Shown piece by piece: positions 24,645 to 34,904 of a stretch of 64,000 nt of DNA. Below the pieces are notes generated by a model. The model was not told the DNA's origin, did no database searches, and saw nothing but the letters and a program-made list of their open reading frames with translations. The stretch lies in assembly GCA_039621445.1 (NCBI GenBank), contig CP154954.1, positions 12,704,716-12,768,715 on the forward strand, written 5' to 3'. The translations under genes and the position numbers were made by a program. Origin of the DNA: Euglena gracilis. Taxonomy: Eukaryota > Euglenida > Euglenophyceae > Euglenales. Positions within the stretch are counted from its first letter, which is position 1; every line of letters starts with the position of its first letter.

Positions 24645-25129
24645 CTATACCCCTGTGACATGCCCCGCCCTTGGCGAATGGCAGTGCTGGGGGGGAATCA
24701 CTGTTTTTTTTTGATGTATCTGAAGTTCATTTTCGAATAATTTCTGTTTTTTTTTTACACTCTCCTCTTTTTTTTCTGCTTTTTCAAGCTGGCAGATCCA
24801 GGGCTGGCAAAGTACAAGCCCCAGAGTGGCACTTGCTACGTATTGCCAATCAAAAAAGAAATTAAAAAATAACTGTAAAAAATTCAACAAAAAATAAGAA
24901 TAGGGACAAACAAATAATAAAAATAACTCAAATAAATAACTGACATATGAAATGAGAAAGGCATCATAGAAACTGTAAACAAAAATGACATAAATCGAAC
25001 GAATTAAAGCAATGATAGAAATACATAAACAAAATAGCATCTGGGAGCATGATTTTTTTGAGCTGCATCTTTGAAGTTCTGGGCACCCGTCGTTTTCGCT
25101 TTCAGGCGTTGTCCAGCACACTTGGAAAT
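24645..25129 (-). other. AT-rich stretch with a long hydrophobic minus-strand frame, probably non-coding
   Basis: A minus-strand frame (24645-25286) reads through Phe-, Leu- and Tyr-rich sequence. U2 has a similar-looking frame at 55244-56005. Small shared words align (CSQ, LVLCQ, a Lys-rich stretch), but the two frames are out of phase at their upstream ends. The start of the U1 frame also lies inside the MITE at 25130-25413. The hydrophobicity follows from T-rich DNA. I do not call a gene. Confidence 0.3.
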
Positions 25130-25413
25130 CAGGGGTTTTTTTAGTCGTGGACCCCCGGGGGGGGAGGGGGGGGTGAGGGTGGGTGGGTCCGGCCGGGTCC
25201 GGCCCCGGGGGGGGGGGGTCCCCCCGGAGGGGGGTGGAATATACTTTTCGGCGCCGCAGGCGCCGAAAAAATGCTATTTTTAGCACTTTTCGCTATTTTT
25301 CGGCCATTTTTTGTGGGTCCCCCGGGACCCCCCCCCCCCGGGGGGGCCCCCAGGGGGGGGGGGGGGGGGGGGGGACCCCCCCTCCCCCGCCCCCGGTCTT
25401 AAAAAAACCCCTG
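25130..25413. mobile_element. hAT-type G/C-armed MITE, family 2, copy A
   Basis: A 284-bp element with ends CAGGGGTTTTTTTAG and cttaaaaaaacccctg. It has a perfect 8-bp duplication ttggaaat at 25122-25129 and 25414-25421. U2 carries the empty site (ttggaaat once, near 56041), so the insertion is specific to U1. The interior has G-run and C-run arms, a gcgccgcaggcgcc hairpin core and a second ccccggg/ccccc pair. 42040-42335 is clearly the same family. Confidence 0.95.
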
Positions 25414-25916
25414 TTGGAAATGTGTGTGGATCCGAAGCAGTGTTTTCTTGAGGACCCCAAAGGGGAGTCCAACTTCCAGAGGTGCATGCTGGCTGGACCC
25501 CACCCGCCCTTTTTCAGCCAGGTTGTTGGAACCAACTTTTGGCCCCCCCCCCCGCCAAATTATTTGGGTCCATTTTTCAGCGCCGTAAAGGAATTTTGCC
25601 TAAAAAGGGGGTCCGAAGTTTCTGGAACACTCTTTTTTGCCTCTCCCCCAACCAAGTTATTCAGCCGCTGCCAGGAGGAAGTGCCCCCCACCAGGTTATT
25701 TGGTGGGGGGGGGTTAATAAAAGCCCTAACACCCTCCCCCAAAGCACCCGCTTTTGACCATATTTGGACCAAATTTCACCGACTTGCATCCGAAAAAAAA
25801 AAACAGCCCAAGCCCGCCAGCACCCCGGGATCCCCTTCCCCCTGCAACCGTATCCCTCACTCTCCACTCATTTTTGAGGGCATTTTAATTTTATTCAGCA
25901 ATCGATTAATTACTTA

Positions 25917-26045
25917 CCCCCCCCCTCGTCGTACGACCACCCCTCATTTACGACCACCCCCCGGTCGCAGGTTGCAGGTCATGGGGGTGTTATGACCCCC
26001 CCTGGTCGCAGTTGCAGGAACCCGGTCGTACGACTAGGGGGGGGG
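25917..26045. mobile_element. CGTACG-ended MITE with TA target, copy 1
   Basis: A 129-bp element bounded by C-run plus cgtcgtacgac and gtcgtacgactag plus G-run, flanked by TA on both sides (25915-25916, 26046-26047). The interior has cggtcgcaggttgcagg repeated in degenerate form. The TA target suits the Tc1/mariner group, but the ends are not diagnostic. Confidence 0.85.
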
Positions 26046-26055
26046 TAATTATTTA

Positions 26056-26197
26056 CCCGCCCCCCCCCTCCCCGTCGTATGACCACCCCTCATTTACGAC
26101 CACCCCCCGGTCGCAGGTTGCAGGTCATGGGGGTGTTATGACCCCCCCTGGTCGCAGTTGCAGGAACCCGGTCGTACGACAAGGGGGGGGGGGCGGG
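26056..26197. mobile_element. CGTACG-ended MITE with TA target, copy 2
   Basis: A 142-bp element in the same orientation, only 10 bp from copy 1 and almost identical to it inside. It is flanked by TA (26054-26055, 26198-26199). The pair could be two insertions or a local duplication of one. Confidence 0.85.
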
Positions 26198-26239
26198 TAC
26201 TTAATTAATTAATGATCGATTGATTGCTTAATTATTTTT

Positions 26240-26600
26240 TTTCGACGCTTCCCTCCTGAATTGGCCAGAGACGCCCAAAGGAGTGGGATTTTCTGCTTGT
26301 CTCCCCTGCTTCTCCGGAGAATCGCCACCGTGGGTCACGCGGTCACACGCCTCCCAGTCATGTCCGGTGCCTTGAGCACTGTGACGACCCCTGACTCGCC
26401 CCTGCACGCGTGCTGCCTTCTGCCTCGGTCGCCTCCACCCCCAGGGTGGGACGCGCCGCCGGTTGCTCAGGCATGGGAATGCCATTTTCTGGAAAAGGAA
26501 CTTGGAAGCTGAGAACCAGCCTTGGCAAGTCTCGTGGATTGAGTCTCCCCTTCTTAATTTTCACCTCACACTTTCTTCATGACAATCAACAGAGAGATTC
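26240..26600. other. Conserved GC-rich U1 block, no gene assigned
   Basis: It matches U2 56450-56780 well, including the words cacgcctcccagtcatgt and ccccagggtgggac. Several frames are open on both strands in both units because of composition, and none is shared without frame changes. Confidence 0.4.
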
Positions 26601-27265
26601 AGGGTTCTTTGGTAATCATGGTGTATATTGTTCTTTTTTCCCCATTGGACCACAGAGCCCCCCACCAGGCTTATGGCTGGACAGTTTGTTGTGGTACATG
26701 TTCTTCAAACTCGCTTTTTTTTGTGTTGGTTGTTTTATTTTTGCAACGTTTTTTTGTGCATGCGTGTGTTGATTTTGAGAGTTTTGATTAGAAACGATTT
26801 CGATTCAACAGAATTTCCTGATTTGGGAACCAATTTTTTTTGCCAGAAATCGAAAATTTCAAATCTTTCTGTTCCCAATGATACAAACGTTCTGTTTCTT
26901 GATAATTTGATAACAGCACTTTATTTTAGGTGGCCCATACGTTCAGTCTGGAACCAATTTTCTATTCATGCATCTCGTTTCTAGGTTGTTTGTGTTTTTT
27001 TTTTCTGCGGTGGAGTGTATTGTGGATGGTAGATCATTTTGAATTTCTTATCCACAAATCTCGGCCCCAATCGACAGAAGTGCTTCTTTTGCATTTCCAA
27101 CTCAGGCGAAATATTTTTGATGTGAACTCAGTGAGTGGGGTCGGATTCCCCCTCGTGTCGCCCAGTCTCCCCCCTCGGGTTTCTAAGTGCCCCCCACGAC
27201 CACGGGGATCTGCGAAAACAGATTTGGCGAACATTTTTGTTGTGTTTGACTTTTTCCCAACAAAA

Positions 27266-27415
27266 ATGGTGAAAATGGTGAAATCGTGGCTCGTTTTTGG
27301 CGTCCCATTCTCCGCCGGCGCCGCCGGCCCACCCTGGCGGTCTCTCCCTCCCGCCATTGTGCCTCTGCCACTTGGCCGGGATCTCCCCCCCTCCGGTCTG
27401 CACCGCCAGCGCTGA
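27266..27415 (+). CDS. Small open frame retained in U1 and U2 (49 codons)
   Basis: It starts at ATGGTGAAA and ends at CAGCGCTGA. The U2 counterpart (57496-57633, 45 codons) has the same start context (aaaaATGGTG), the same stop and an in-frame length difference. The peptide contains GVPFSAGAAGPPWRSLPP. The U1 frame is also open upstream. The opposite strand is open over the same bases in both units (AGGEWDAxNEPRFHHF), so the coding strand, if any, is undecided. No family is recognised. Confidence 0.22.
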   Translation: MVKMVKSWLVFGVPFSAGAAGPPWRSLPPAIVPLPLGRDLPPSGLHRQR

Positions 27416-27450
27416 CTGCCCCGCCAGCGCGCCGGGCCTTCCACACGCGC

Positions 27451-28974
27451 TCAGCCGCTGCGAGTCGCGCACTTCGAGACTCCCGGGTTGGGTCGCGCAC
27501 TCTCGGGTGGGAAAGGGACCTTTCCACCCCTGGACTGACCCCGTGTGGAAAGCCGTGCAAGACAACCGTTCACACGTGTCTCTCTTTTGCTCTTTTCCAG
27601 GTGTAGTTATTATTATTTTTAATATATATTTCATGCATTTTTTTCTGAAAATTTACGGCATCTTTAAGGCATTTTTTAAAGATATTTTAAGGCATGTTGA
27701 GGCTGTTGAAGACTCCATTTCCCAGCACAGACCTACCTACCCCACCCACAGCGGTGTCCGAATTGGAAAGGCATCTGGCATGGCTGTCAATTGGGCAATG
27801 GTTGGTCCGTTGGCGCCACCCAACCTTTGACATCCAACCCGCAGTTTTCTGTTTTGTATGGGGTGGAGGTTTTACACTACCACTCAACCACCCCCAGGTT
27901 GGGGGGGGGGCATGGAAGGTCAAATTTTTGGGACAAAATTTTCTTCGAATCCAAAATAGGCGAACCTTTGCCCTCTGGAAGGGACTCCGCTCAGCCCAAC
28001 GTCGTCAGGTGGGGCAACCCCCCCTCTCCCCCTCACAGGTCGCCATCTAAAATATTTCTGAATCTAAACTTCTAATAATAATATCCAAAAATGAAATAAA
28101 ATAGTGAATGAGTGATATGAGCAGGACCCACACCAGATGAGGGCTGGGCCGTCGACCACCGGAAGCAAGTCCCGGGGAGGGGGTACCCGGGGAGAGGTAC
28201 CTTTTTATCAGGGTGATTAAATTAGTGATGTGTTTGTGTCTGAACCCCGGGGGAGGCGCTTCAAAACATGCATCAAACCTACCCCCCCCATGTATATGGA
28301 CCTGGTCAAGTTTCGCCCAACAACAGAGGAGGGATTCCATTTTCTAGAATTTCTCCATCCTTGGGCTCCCATGCCACCACATGAAAAATTGGCATTTGGT
28401 GTTCGCATTTGCCAGAAATACCCCCCAAAAACTGTTTATTATGCAATTGTGGTGTGGGCAATTCGGAAGTTTGCCCCTTGGTCTGTTTTGGCCAACACGA
28501 ACACATCCGGGGAGCACTTGACCCCATCCCAAACTTTGATGGCATTTGCAACGTTCCATCCCCCACTCCCACCTTTTCCCAGACACGCCATCCAAACAAA
28601 ATGCTCTCCTCTCTGTCGCTGCCCTGCGGTGCCGATGTGCGGGTTGAGTGGACGGGCCCCAGAGCAGCTCGGACGGCGTGCAGGCGATTGCTGTGCTTAG
28701 CCGAAGGTTGTGGTGGTTTCAACCTTCCTGGGATGGGTTGCATTGGATTGCATGCAATTTGGAAATATAAGACAAAATGATATGCAGGCTCGGCGACTTT
28801 GTTTTTGCATGGGTCTGCCGCACGCCGTCATCAAGTGCTTCCACCGGAGAGTGATTTCCAGAAATAAATACAGATACTCGGGCCAACAATCGGCAATTTT
28901 TCTTTCAGTTTCTTGTCTTTTTTTCCCCCTGAAGTTCCTGAAGTTTAATTGTTGTGGTTGGGGTTTAGCTGTTT
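27451..28974. other. Spacer without recognisable gene
   Basis: Unique sequence after the end of U1. A 156-codon plus-strand frame at 28230-28700 contains MYMDLVKFRPTTEEGFHFLEF and has no recognisable domain. I cannot support it as a gene. Short G-runs and a ccccggg/gtaccccgggg cluster lie near 28160-28200. Confidence 0.35.
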
Positions 28975-29545
28975 GGAGGGACTATTGGCCGAGTCGGCCC
29001 CACCAGGGCAGACCAGGGCCGACCTTTCTAATCCCCGTAGGTGGGGTTACGACCAGGGCCGGCCGGGGGGAATGCTGCCACACCACGTGCACCACGTGCG
29101 TCACCGCGTGCACCGCGTGGCGCAGCGTGTGCACCGTGTGGGAAGGTTCACTCATTTCCAACATTATTCGATTTTTTCTTTCATTTTGGCCACCTTTGAC
29201 GCTTTTAACCTCGTTGTTCCATCTTCGCCTACTTGTTGCCAATTTTTGGCTCCCCCCCCCCTTTTTGGCGTTGTTTCCCATTTGAACTTTTTTTGAGGCT
29301 ATTGTCTATCATTTTTGGCCGCTGTTTTGCAATTTTAGCAATATTTCAATTTTGAACCTTTTTTTAGCCAATTCTTTTTGCTTGTTGTGGTGGTTGCAAA
29401 AATTGTTACACAGAGTGCCGCACATGGTGCACTTGCGGCATCATGCGGTGCACGCGGTGCTGCGAAGTATGTGAAGCACGTGTTGTGGAAGCGTCCACAC
29501 GCCAAATATGAAATTTGTCGGCCGAGTCATAGGAAGTTCTGCAGC
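28975..29545. repeat. Inverted pair of GTGCACCACGTG-rich segments
   Basis: The left segment (about 28985-29150) has ggccgagtcggcc and a run of CACGTGCACC / GCGTGCACCGCGTG words. The right segment (about 29385-29535) carries the inverse: gtgcacttgcggcatcatgcggtgcacgcggtg, ending in gtcggccgagtc. About 240 bp of pyrimidine-rich DNA separates the arms. This resembles a decayed foldback element. No target duplication was found. Confidence 0.5.
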
Positions 29546-30034
29546 CTTTCTCCCCTGTTTGCTTTGGTTGTTCATTGATTGGAATGGCACACTTTGCATG
29601 TGATTTGTAAACCATCAAAACAGTGCTGGTTGAAGCCATTTCTTGGTGGCAATAGAGTGGTAAAAGTGTGAAAACACAAAATGGCAAAATGGCAAAACAG
29701 CAAAACGGGCTAAAACTGGCCCTCTGGTGATAAATTGGCTGCTGAAGAGAAGAAAGCTTTCGAAGGCAATGTACCTTCTTAATTGAATTAAGATGGATCT
29801 TCTTTCCTTCAAATATTTTTTTCCAGAAATTCTATGCGTGAAAACTGCAGTTGATTTTGCCGTTTATTGAAGCTGGAAAAACACTGCTGGCTGGACCAGG
29901 TTTTGAACAGTGCTGAGATTTTAATGGGATTTGCGTACAATGGAAGGCTGAAAAGACTAGCATTGCAAATTGCAAAAGCTCAGCGACCCCCCCCCACCCC
30001 CCAAACCTCCTTTTTTTAATTTTTTCGTCTTTTT
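29546..30034. other. No feature seen
   Basis: Mixed-composition sequence with a short aaaatggcaaaa direct-repeat cluster at 29678-29712 and a C-run near 29985. No gene, RNA or element end is supported. Confidence 0.5.
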
Positions 30035-30421
30035 GGTTCAACCAAAAGTGGATGTTTCCAAAATATGTCGAAAATGAAGCAAAATGAAAGGAAAACTGGG
30101 GGCCAGTGTCGAAAAACGCTCATTTTGATTTGCTCCCGCAACTCCCTCTTTTTTGGGCCCAGGATGCCAAAAAGCATCGTTTTCAGGCAAGTTCTTTGGC
30201 CATTTTGTACAGTTTTTGGCCAAAATGGCCGAAAACAGCGAAGTCAAAACAGGCCAAAACTGTACAAAATGGCCAAAAATTGCCTGAAAAAGGCCGTAAG
30301 GCTGGGCGGGGAGTTGCAGAGCAAATCAAAATACTGTTAGGTTTGACACTTTAAGGGCTTCAATTTCCTTTCATTTTGCTTCATTTTCGACATATTTTGG
30401 AAACATCCATTTTTTTGAACC
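30035..30421. mobile_element. Foldback MITE with about 55-bp terminal inverted repeats
   Basis: The left end (30035-30094) and right end (30364-30421) are near-perfect inverse copies. Shared words include ggatgtttccaaaatatgtc and gaaaatgaagcaaaatgaaa. The interior again contains inverse copies of gtacagtttttggcc and ggccaaaactgtac around 30210-30260, so the element can fold over most of its length. A related core sits at 31968-32240, inside the large foldback. No clear target duplication is visible. Confidence 0.8.
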
Positions 30422-30744
30422 TCAAAGCCGCCCAAAATGGCCCCAAAATTGGGCCAAAACACCCCAAAACGGCCGTTTTGGGCCTCAAAAGCACGTCGGA
30501 ACACGGGCCAGGCGTGTCCGCAGCCAAAACGGCGAATGGTGGGCGATAGAGGGCTCCGGGGGCACGTTTCGTCAGCTAATAGCTCCATGGTGGGATTACA
30601 CATTTGGTGTTCATGCCATGGTTTGGCAAATAGTTGGCCGCAGTGTTGAGGAGGGTATGTCAATACAAAATAATCATGACTCAGAACCACAAATGACATT
30701 TGTGGCAATGTCATGCATTTTTTGCCCATCTGGGCTTTGGGAGT

Positions 30745-30960
30745 TTTTGTCACAGAACTTGCCAGACCTTTTACTCTTTTATTTTACACAATATTTTGAA
30801 TATTCGATAAATTCGATTATTTGACTTTGATGTCTTCAGCCACATTGTAAACCCCATTCCAGGGAATTTCTTAAACCGGACCCCTCCCTACCCTTCCGGG
30901 GGGGGGGGGTCCAGCGAGCCAGCCCCATTTTTCCAGCCAACACCTGCCTGTCAGATGGGA
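30745..30960. repeat. Dispersed repeat, left copy (gagtttttgtcacag family)
   Basis: It matches about 34905-35160. The core from gagtttttgtcacagaa through cattgtaaacc to a gggtccag end is in direct orientation. The adjoining tttttccagccaacacctg word is inverted, lying right of the core here and left of it there. The two together suggest an element with inverted termini, of which each copy keeps one. Confidence 0.55.
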
Positions 30961-32265
30961 GACCCCCCCCCTCCCCCGGGGAGGTGCATCCCGTGCCATG
31001 CATCTCCAACACAGAGAAGTGGGAAGAGGGCAGGAGACAAGAGCAGCACTGGGGTGCAAAGGTGTAGACCCACCCACGGGAATCACACCAACCACACAAG
31101 GAGAGTATGTCCCCACAGCGTTGGAATTACACCAGAATTACTCACCCAGCCAGGGGGAGCAACAATAGAACACTGGTGTAAGGGGTTCCTGGCCACTCAC
31201 CTCAACTGGGCCAGAAGCAAAGTTAGCGCTGGCCATAAACAGACAAGAAGCCTTAATGCAACTAAAGGGGGGGGTGCAATATGATCTTTGAGGGCCAGTG
31301 AAACCGGCCTGGACCGAAAAAAAGCAAAAAGGGGTGCAAAATGGACAAAAAAAATGGCCATTTTTCCATTTTTGGTCGATTTTTGGGTTCTCAACTCAAT
31401 TATTTGGCGGGAAAAGGAACCAAGACAAGTGGATTTAGGCTGTTTTTGCTGGGTGCCAGCCGGGTCCAGCCCTGGAGATTAGGAGCCAACCCCCCCTGGA
31501 CCCCTCTGGGGGAGGGGTTGCTGAGCTCTTATCCCTTCATGGGTACGAGCGAAGCTTACCCCCGGAGAAAAGGGGGGGTTCGAACCCCCTCCAGGTTGGC
31601 TACAGGAGCTACAGGAACAGGGGCTACAGGAGAACCGGCGGATTATCTCCATGATCCCGGCTCCGTTCCCTTTTTTAATTCAGTTGCGAGCGACTGGATT
31701 TTTTATTTCCGAATCACCTCCGTTTGACCCCAAATCCCCCGCCAGGCTTGCGTCATTCAGCCGCGAAGGGGTCCAAAATGGGTAGGATTGGTTCGCCCCC
31801 CCCCCTCCCTCTTCCGACTCTGTCATTTTGTTGGGGCCCAAAAATCGGACCAAGAATCGATTTTTCAAAAATATCTTGAGGAAACGTAAATTTACATTAT
31901 TTCCGGAAATGCCCAAATGATGGGCATCATGGGTCATGATGGCCATCATGGGTCATGATGGGCAGGGGAGTCGAAAAACGCTCATTTTCGGCTCGAAAAC
32001 ACTTCTTCCGGGTGGGTTTTGAGCAAAAAAATTTTTTCCAATTTTTTCGACTTTTTTGGCCAAAAACGGCTAAGTCCACCAGTGGAAAAAAGTGTACAAA
32101 ATGGCCAAAATCGGCCGAAAAACGGCCGTAGTACCTCGGGCTACGCGACCAGTTGCGGCAAAATACCGGTAGATGGGGCGTTCCAAGGGCTTCAAATTAG
32201 GTCTCCGGACATTTCCTTTGATTTGGCTTCATTTGGGTCTACCGCAAAAGTGGAATCCTAACCTT

Positions 32266-32366
32266 TTGGTTACCTCCGAGGAGGCTCCGCGGAGGCTCCT
32301 CGGAGCCTAAGGTAACCAGCCTCCGCGGAGGCTCCGCGGAGCCTCCTCAGAGGCTAAGGTAACCAG
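32266..32366. repeat. CCTCCGCGGAGG palindrome cluster, left arm
   Basis: Two units bounded by ggttacct and aaggtaacc, each made of nested ccgaggagg / cctccgcggagg palindromes. They mirror the cluster at 34032-34193. Confidence 0.85.
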
Positions 32367-33060
32367 TTTTGCCAGGGCATGTTGTGAACATGGTAGTAAC
32401 GGGAATTTGTTTTTTTGTTTTATAAAGAGAAACGTTATTCAATGTCAAACATGGCGACTGCACTCAGTGGCAGATCATGCTATTACAAACCTGTCAGAGC
32501 CTGTCCATTTTCTGCCCATTTGCATAGAGGATGCAAAAAAAATTCACGTTCTGACAGGTTCGGAAGCTGCCACTGGGCGTCAGTTGTATGTTCCCAGCGG
32601 GATGACAATTTTACATACAATTCTGGCCTCTGGATAATTTTGGTGCAATTCTGGCTGAATAAATCCATTTTCGGTTTCATTTTAAACTGTATGTTATCAC
32701 TCAAAGTCCCTGTCCGTTTGCTGCCCATTTGCACAGAGGGGAAAATAATTCACGGACTAACTCACGGACTAATTCACAGACTCACAGGTGTAACAAAAAA
32801 TTAACAGATTTCGGGAGGCAACATAGAGCATAAGCGAAATGGAAAATGAATTTATTCAGCCAGGATTTTACCTGAATTATCCAGACGCCAGAGTTGTGCC
32901 TGAGATTGTGATCCCATTGGGATTTGCTGCTACTTTTAATCCTGAATTGAACTAAAGAATCTTCAACCAGGTGAACGAACAGTCACGTGGGGGGGAGGTG
33001 GTAGACAAACTGCACATCAGCATGGATGTGATGTTGCAAATAAAGGCCAGGTGAAACCCA
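32367..33060. other. Loop of the foldback: two diverged repeats, no gene
   Basis: Two related segments at about 32492-32550 and 32705-32760 share gtcc(a/g)tttgctgcccatttgca(t/c)agagg and aattcacg. A short cacggactaa tandem follows. The longest frame is below 130 codons and unrecognised. Confidence 0.45.
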
Positions 33061-33084
33061 AAGTGGTGTCCATTTGGCTGTGCC

Positions 33085-33125
33085 CGGGGGGGGCGGCCCC
33101 CTCCCCCCCCGCCCCCCTCCCCCCG

Positions 33126-33161
<36 letters not shown>

Positions 33162-33232
33162 CCCCCGGACCCCCCCCACCCCCCTTCCCCCCTCCCCACT
33201 ACCCCCCACCCCCCTCCCCCCTCCCCAATAAC
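33085..33232. repeat. C-rich tract with a run of about 30 C
   Basis: Almost pure C with occasional G, T or A, including an uninterrupted C run around 33129-33158. On the minus strand it is a strong G-quadruplex candidate. Proline- or glycine-rich frames here are composition artefacts. The preceding atttggctgtgcccggggg recurs near 40460. Confidence 0.9.
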
Positions 33233-33249
33233 AACATCCCTTTGTGTAC

Positions 33250-33990
33250 ACAAAGTTTGGGGGACATGGCGTAAATAGCAAACGGGTAAACGGTAAAAGC
33301 AAATAAGGCGGACATGGCGTTTTTGTTGCAAATGGATTTTTGGTTTCAACAAGTTTGGCGGACATGGCGAAAACAGCAAATGGGTAAACGGTAAAAGCAA
33401 AATCAGGCGGACATGGCGTTTTTGTGGCCAATGGATGAATGGTTTTCAACAAGATTGGCAGACATGGCATTATACAGCGAACGGGTAAACGCTAAATGCA
33501 AAATAAGGAGGCAAATGGATAAATAGTTTTCAACAAGTTTGGCGCAGGGCGGTCCTTAAGGAAATAAAAAAAAACAATATTCTGCCGTCCCACACTCAAT
33601 AAAAAATAAAGGAAAATGGGCAAAGAAATTTGGAATTCTTCGGCGACAACAGGTCGATATCAGGGGGAAAAACTGATTATTGGCATCCTGTGACCATCGA
33701 CCAATCCACCCAGATCATCCAAAAGTGTGTTTTTTTTGGACTTTTTAATTTTGGACCCCGTTCAAGTCCTGCCCTTGGTCGGCCCTTTGGCCGAAAGGGG
33801 GGCGGTGCTTAAGAAAATTAAAAAAAAACTTTCCTGTCCCTTAAAGACTGCCCTGGTTTGGCGGACATGGCGTAAATGGCAAACGGTTAAATTGTAAAAA
33901 TAAAAATTAGGAGGACATGGTGTTTTTGTTGCAAATAGATTTTTGGTTTTCAACAAGTTTGACATGGTGTATACAGTAAACGGGTAAACG
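33250..33990. repeat. About 105-bp minisatellite, five units, interrupted by a MITE
   Basis: Units contain ggcggacatggcgtaaa, caaacgggtaaacgg, ggacatggcgtttttgttgc and a ttttcaacaagtttggcg end. Three units precede and one and a half follow the hAT MITE at 33545-33855. Unit lengths vary. On the minus strand repeated CPP-containing peptides appear, but the frame is not kept. Confidence 0.85.
33545..33855. mobile_element. hAT-type MITE, family 1, copy B
   Basis: A 311-bp element with CAGGGCGGTCCTTAAG and the complementary end ...gactgccctg, flanked by a perfect 8-bp duplication gtttggcg (33537-33544 and 33856-33863). It inserted within a minisatellite unit. It is inverted relative to copy A at 318-630 and shares with it the words tccaaaagtg (in inverse), ttcaagtcc and ccttggtcgg. 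Confidence 0.92.
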
Positions 33991-34031
33991 GTAAAGCGGT
34001 GCGATACCAGACATGGCCTGTGTACAACAGT

Positions 34032-34193
34032 GGTTACCTCCGAGGAGCCTCCGCGGAGGCTCCTCGGAGGTTCTAAGGTAACCAGCCTCCGCGGAGGCTC
34101 AAGGTAACCAGGCTCCGCGGAGCCTCCTCGGAGCCTCCTCGGAGGCTAAGGTAACCAGGTTCCGCGGAGGCTCCTCGGAGGCTAGGTAACCAA
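34032..34193. repeat. CCTCCGCGGAGG palindrome cluster, right arm
   Basis: Three to four units bounded by ggttacct and aaggtaacc. Bases 34036-34071 form a perfect 36-bp palindrome centred on ccgcgg, and the neighbouring units are imperfect versions. Such sequence forms strong hairpins or cruciforms. The cluster may be an assembly hazard. Confidence 0.9.
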
Positions 34194-34904
34194 AACTTAG
34201 GATTCCACATTTGCTGGGACCCGCTTCATTTTAGAGAATTTGACATTTTGAAAATTGACGTTTTTTTTGCCTGAAATGGCAGAGTCCAACGGGGGGGGGG
34301 GGCTTAAAAAGGGGGGTGGGCCGATTCTACCCAGTTTGGACCCCTTCTCGCGTGAACTCGGGCCTGGTGGGGAGTTGGGGGTCAAACCCAGGTGATTCGA
34401 AAACTATGAATCCAGTCGCTCGCAACCGAAAAAAAATTTTTCCGGGAACGGGGCCGGGATCATGGTATAATCCGCCGGTTCCCGAGGTGGCCCCGAGGGG
34501 GGGAGGCGGCGTTGTGCTAGGGCACTTTTGGCCCTGTGCCCTATCCCCCCCCGGGGGGGGGTTCGGGGGGGTTTTCCCCCACGGGTAAGCTTCGCTCTTA
34601 CCCATAAAGGGATAAGGGCTCAGCGACCCCCCCCCCTGGAAGGTGGGATCCAGACCGGTGAGTCCTAATCTGCTTCCGGGCTAAACCCGGCTGGCAACTG
34701 AAAGCAGGCAAAACAGACATCCACCCGTGTTGGTTTTTTTTCCCCAGCCAAATTACTGATGTGAAGACCCAAAAATCGACCAAAAATGGGGGGGAAATGG
34801 CCATTTTTGGCCATTTTGGACCCTTTTTTCATCAATTTTTTTTCTGGCCTAGGCCGCTTTGGCTGGCCTGTGAAGATTTTATTACCACTCACCCCCGGGC
34901 GGCG

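Larger units (their letters stand above)
4105..27450 (+). repeat. Segmental duplication unit U1
   Basis: This block is colinear with U2 (37850-57665) and partly with U3 (58710-64000). Landmarks U1/U2/U3: 4141/37862; 4758/38503; 5955/39510; 7050/43465/59570; 8290/45250/61090; 8560/46655/61285; 11910/47490/62040; 13080/47975; 13440/49520/63190; 14616/50995; 14890/52660; 24480/55440; 26240/56450; 27266/57496. By eye the copies are about 75-85% identical in alignable stretches. U1 is longer than U2 mainly because of the internal triplication at 13312-24480. U1 lacks the segment found at 41330-41640 and 58790-59100. I see no gene that stays intact across all copies. Confidence 0.85.

Noticed and set aside
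25183-25995. 270-codon plus-strand frame
   Set aside because: It starts inside the MITE at 25130-25413 and ends in a second MITE at 25917. U2 does not maintain it.
28230-28700. 156-codon plus-strand frame as a gene
   Set aside because: No domain, no paralogue in the window and no promoter or splice evidence, so it is left as unsupported.
31560-31600. tRNA-like T-arm (gggggttcgaaccccc)
   Set aside because: There is no D-arm, anticodon arm or acceptor stem. The foldback partner near 34560 has lost the motif, and it is a C/G-run palindrome.
32952-33470. 172-codon minus-strand frame with repeated CPP peptides
   Set aside because: It translates the 105-bp minisatellite and the C-run tract. The unit length does not preserve the frame.
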